Source: Pseudomonas sp. Irchel s3h17 (GTDB taxonomy: Bacteria > Pseudomonadota > Gammaproteobacteria > Pseudomonadales > Pseudomonadaceae). Taken from it: a stretch of 44,228 nucleotides of DNA. The stretch spans positions 1-44,228 of the forward strand of contig NZ_FYDL01000009.1 of the NCBI RefSeq assembly GCF_900187505.1. The letters are read 5' to 3'. The translations under genes were made by a program, and so were the position numbers. Under the pieces are notes generated by a model. It made no database searches. It worked only from the letters and a program-made list of their open reading frames with translations, and was not told where the DNA came from. Of this stretch, positions 42,586-44,228 are shown in pieces; position 1 is the stretch's first letter; the number at the start of each line of letters is the position of its first letter.

Positions 42586-44148
42586 ATGACCGGTGAGATC
42601 AACATTCTTCCATTGCCCCCCACCGCAGCGGTCCCGTCGCGCCAGCAGGTCAGTGGCGAGTTGCTCAAGCTGCTCACGCCCATGGATGGCCTGATCGCGG
42701 CGGGCAAAAGTGCCGACGCGCAAGTCCTGTCGCTCAAGCAGAACGACCAGATCTTCCAGCTCCTGCTCAAAGTGACGCTCGACAGCGGCCGCCAGACCAC
42801 GGTGCAGGCCACCAGCAATCTGCCGCTGCCCCAGGGTACCGGCCTGACCCTCACTCAACCCTCGGCCAGCAACCTGGCGATCACGGCACAACAGGTCCAG
42901 GCCGCGAACATTGCCGCCCTCACCCGCCTGGACACCTCGCAACTGCCGGTCGGCACGTTGTTGCAGGGTAAAGTACTGACCCAGCAGGCGTTACCCCAAA
43001 CCCCGGGGCAACCGGCGGTGTACCGCTCCATGGTGAGCCTGCTCAATACGGCGCTCAGCGGCAGCACCCTGAGTATCGACAGTGCGCAACCGCTGCGCAT
43101 CGGCACCCTGCTCAGCGCCCTGATCCAGGACTCGCAGACCCTGAGTTTCGTGCCGCTCGCCAACCGCCAGGATCAACTGGCGATCGCTCAACAGCTGATC
43201 AACCAGCAGCACCGTCAAGGCTCGCTGGAGGGTTTGCTCAAGGCCTTGCAAAACCTGCCCGCCGGCCAGCCCGCCGAGTTGCGTGCCACCGTCGAGCAAC
43301 TGTTGGCAAGCCTGCCCGATGCACAACAATTAAGTTCCAGCAAAGGGCTGGCGCTGGCGCTGGCCAACAGCGGTCTGTTTCTGGAAAACAAGCTGCTCGC
43401 CGGAGCGTCTCCCGAGCTGGCCCAGGACCTGAAAGGCAACCTGCTGCGCCTGGTGGCACAGCTGGCGCCGGGATTGCCGGCCAATACCAGTTTCAATGCC
43501 GCCATTGCGGCCAACACCTTGGCCCAGGCGCTGCCAAGCTTCGTGCGCAACGCCCTCGGGACCCTGGGCCAGGTCAGTGCCAAGCCGCACCCCGGCAGCT
43601 TCCCCCTGCCTTCGCGCCTACTGCAGAGCCAGGACGGCGAAGGCGACCTGGAGCACCTGTTGCGCCTGGCGGCAGCCGCCATCTCTCGCCTGCAAAGCCA
43701 TCAACTGGCGGGCCTGGAACAAACCGGCATGACCGAGGATGGCCGGCTGCAAACCACCTGGCAGCTGGAAATCCCCATGCGCAACGGGCAAGACATCGTG
43801 CCGTTGCAGGTCAAACTCCAGCGTGAAGATCCGCCACCCCGGGAGCACAAGGATCAACCCACCGAACGCGAAGCCCGGCAACCGCTGTGGCGGGTTGACC
43901 TGGCCTTCGACCTGGAGCCGCTGGGGTCGTTGCAGGTGCAGGCTCAACTGGTACGCGGTAGCCTGTCCAGCCAGCTCTGGGCCGAGCGCCCCTACACCGC
44001 GAGCCTGATCGAACAGCACCTGGGCAGCCTGCGCGCGCAACTGCTGGCCGCCGGGCTGAACGTTGGCGAACTGGGTTGCCACCTCGGCAAACCACCCCAG
44101 GGCCCGCAAACCCGTCTCGAACAACGCTGGGTCGACGATACCGCATGA
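42586..44148 (+). CDS. fliK: FliK-like flagellar hook-length control family protein
   Basis: A 520-aa protein rich in Gln, Leu, Ala and Ser. The C-terminal Flg_hook domain is recognisable (about 395-500: TTWQLEIPMRNGQDIVPLQVKLQRE ... LWRVDLAFDLEPLGSLQVQAQLVRGSLSSQLWAE ... LRAQLLAAGLNVGELGCHLG); the long N-terminal part is low in recognisable domains, as in molecular rulers. It lies beside ccmA, as does the equivalent P. aeruginosa gene PA1474, not in a flagellar cluster, and the true fliK may be elsewhere; the symbol is therefore tentative. Its last 4 nt overlap the FlhB-like gene. Confidence 0.75.
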   Translation: MTGEINILPLPPTAAVPSRQQVSGELLKLLTPMDGLIAAGKSADAQVLSLKQNDQIFQLLLKVTLDSGRQTTVQATSNLPLPQGTGLTLTQPSASNLAITAQQVQAANIAALTRLDTSQLPVGTLLQGKVLTQQALPQTPGQPAVYRSMVSLLNTALSGSTLSIDSAQPLRIGTLLSALIQDSQTLSFVPLANRQDQLAIAQQLINQQHRQGSLEGLLKALQNLPAGQPAELRATVEQLLASLPDAQQLSSSKGLALALANSGLFLENKLLAGASPELAQDLKGNLLRLVAQLAPGLPANTSFNAAIAANTLAQALPSFVRNALGTLGQVSAKPHPGSFPLPSRLLQSQDGEGDLEHLLRLAAAAISRLQSHQLAGLEQTGMTEDGRLQTTWQLEIPMRNGQDIVPLQVKLQREDPPPREHKDQPTEREARQPLWRVDLAFDLEPLGSLQVQAQLVRGSLSSQLWAERPYTASLIEQHLGSLRAQLLAAGLNVGELGCHLGKPPQGPQTRLEQRWVDDTA

Positions 44149-44228
44149 AAAACCCCAACCCGCCCCGCCAGGCCATCGCCCTCAAGTACGACGGCAGCCA
44201 GGCCCCCACGCTGACCGCCAAGGGCGAC
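44145..44228 (+). CDS. Stand-alone FlhB C-terminal-domain protein (partial, cut by window edge)
   Basis: Only the first 28 codons are visible. The sequence NPPRQAIALKYDGSQAPTLTAKGD matches the start of the cytoplasmic FlhB/EscU C-terminal domain, just after the NPTH cleavage site in full-length FlhB (compare HYAVAIRYD). No membrane domain precedes it. Such FlhX/YlqH-type proteins occur in several bacteria and can partly replace the FlhB C-terminal piece. Translation is coupled to the fliK-like gene (ATGA overlap). Confidence 0.8.
   Translation, partial: MKNPNPPRQAIALKYDGSQAPTLTAKGD

Overview
The window is about 44 kb of high-GC chromosomal DNA from a fluorescent-group Pseudomonas (P. fluorescens/P. 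putida type). Several gene blocks match well-known Pseudomonas neighbourhoods: the eight-gene fpvGHJKCDEF ferripyoverdine-reduction and ABC-transport locus, soxR beside its monooxygenase target, the dsbDEG block with its two-component system, the gcl-hyi-glxR-ttuD-pykF glyoxylate operon, and ccmABCDEFGHI next to an atypical fliK/flhB-like pair. Intergenic REP-type palindromes of the kind common in P. fluorescens are abundant.

Layout. Positions 1-551 hold the promoter and leader region of a ribosomal RNA operon that reads leftwards out of the window; three tandem promoters and a boxA-like site are visible, and the 16S gene lies just beyond the left edge. Then follow rhtA (amino-acid export), a small lipoprotein, and a divergent TetR regulator / SDR + DsbA-fold isomerase module. 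A leftward group encodes an aminopeptidase P, an orphan cysteine desulfurase, a LysE exporter and a small lipoprotein. Next come a SoxR-controlled ABM monooxygenase, soxR and a VOC-fold protein (8.4-9.9 kb).

Positions 10.1-16.4 kb are the fpv operon, which releases iron from pyoverdine in the periplasm and handles it with an ABC importer that has two binding proteins. After a methyltransferase, 17.5-23.0 kb carries an OmpR/QseBC-like two-component system divergent from dsbD-dsbE-dsbG (periplasmic thiol reduction and isomerisation). Positions 23.1-30.5 kb hold a GlcG-like gene divergent from the glyoxylate carboligase pathway: two glyoxylate -> tartronate semialdehyde -> glycerate -> 2-phosphoglycerate, with pyruvate kinase at the end. 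A urea transporter follows; glyoxylate and urea are the two end products of allantoin/ureidoglycolate breakdown, so the neighbourhood makes metabolic sense.

Positions 31.6-35.4 kb contain a voltage-gated-type ion channel with a zinc-ribbon tail, a solitary sulfate-binding protein, a RidA protein, a hicAB toxin-antitoxin pair and a proline-rich lipoprotein. Positions 35.4-42.4 kb hold the complete cytochrome c maturation operon (ccmABCDEFGHI, leftward). The right end has a FliK-like gene overlapping the start of a stand-alone FlhB C-terminal-domain protein, cut by the window edge.

No mobile element, CRISPR array or tRNA was seen, and I found no clearly new multi-gene system. The less-explained items are regulatory: twin TTGTATACAA operators at the GlcG/gcl divergence, a TTAAT-N6-TTAAT box upstream of dsbD, the TetR palindrome, the REP palindromes in the gaps of the glyoxylate operon, and a tyrosine-less SDR.
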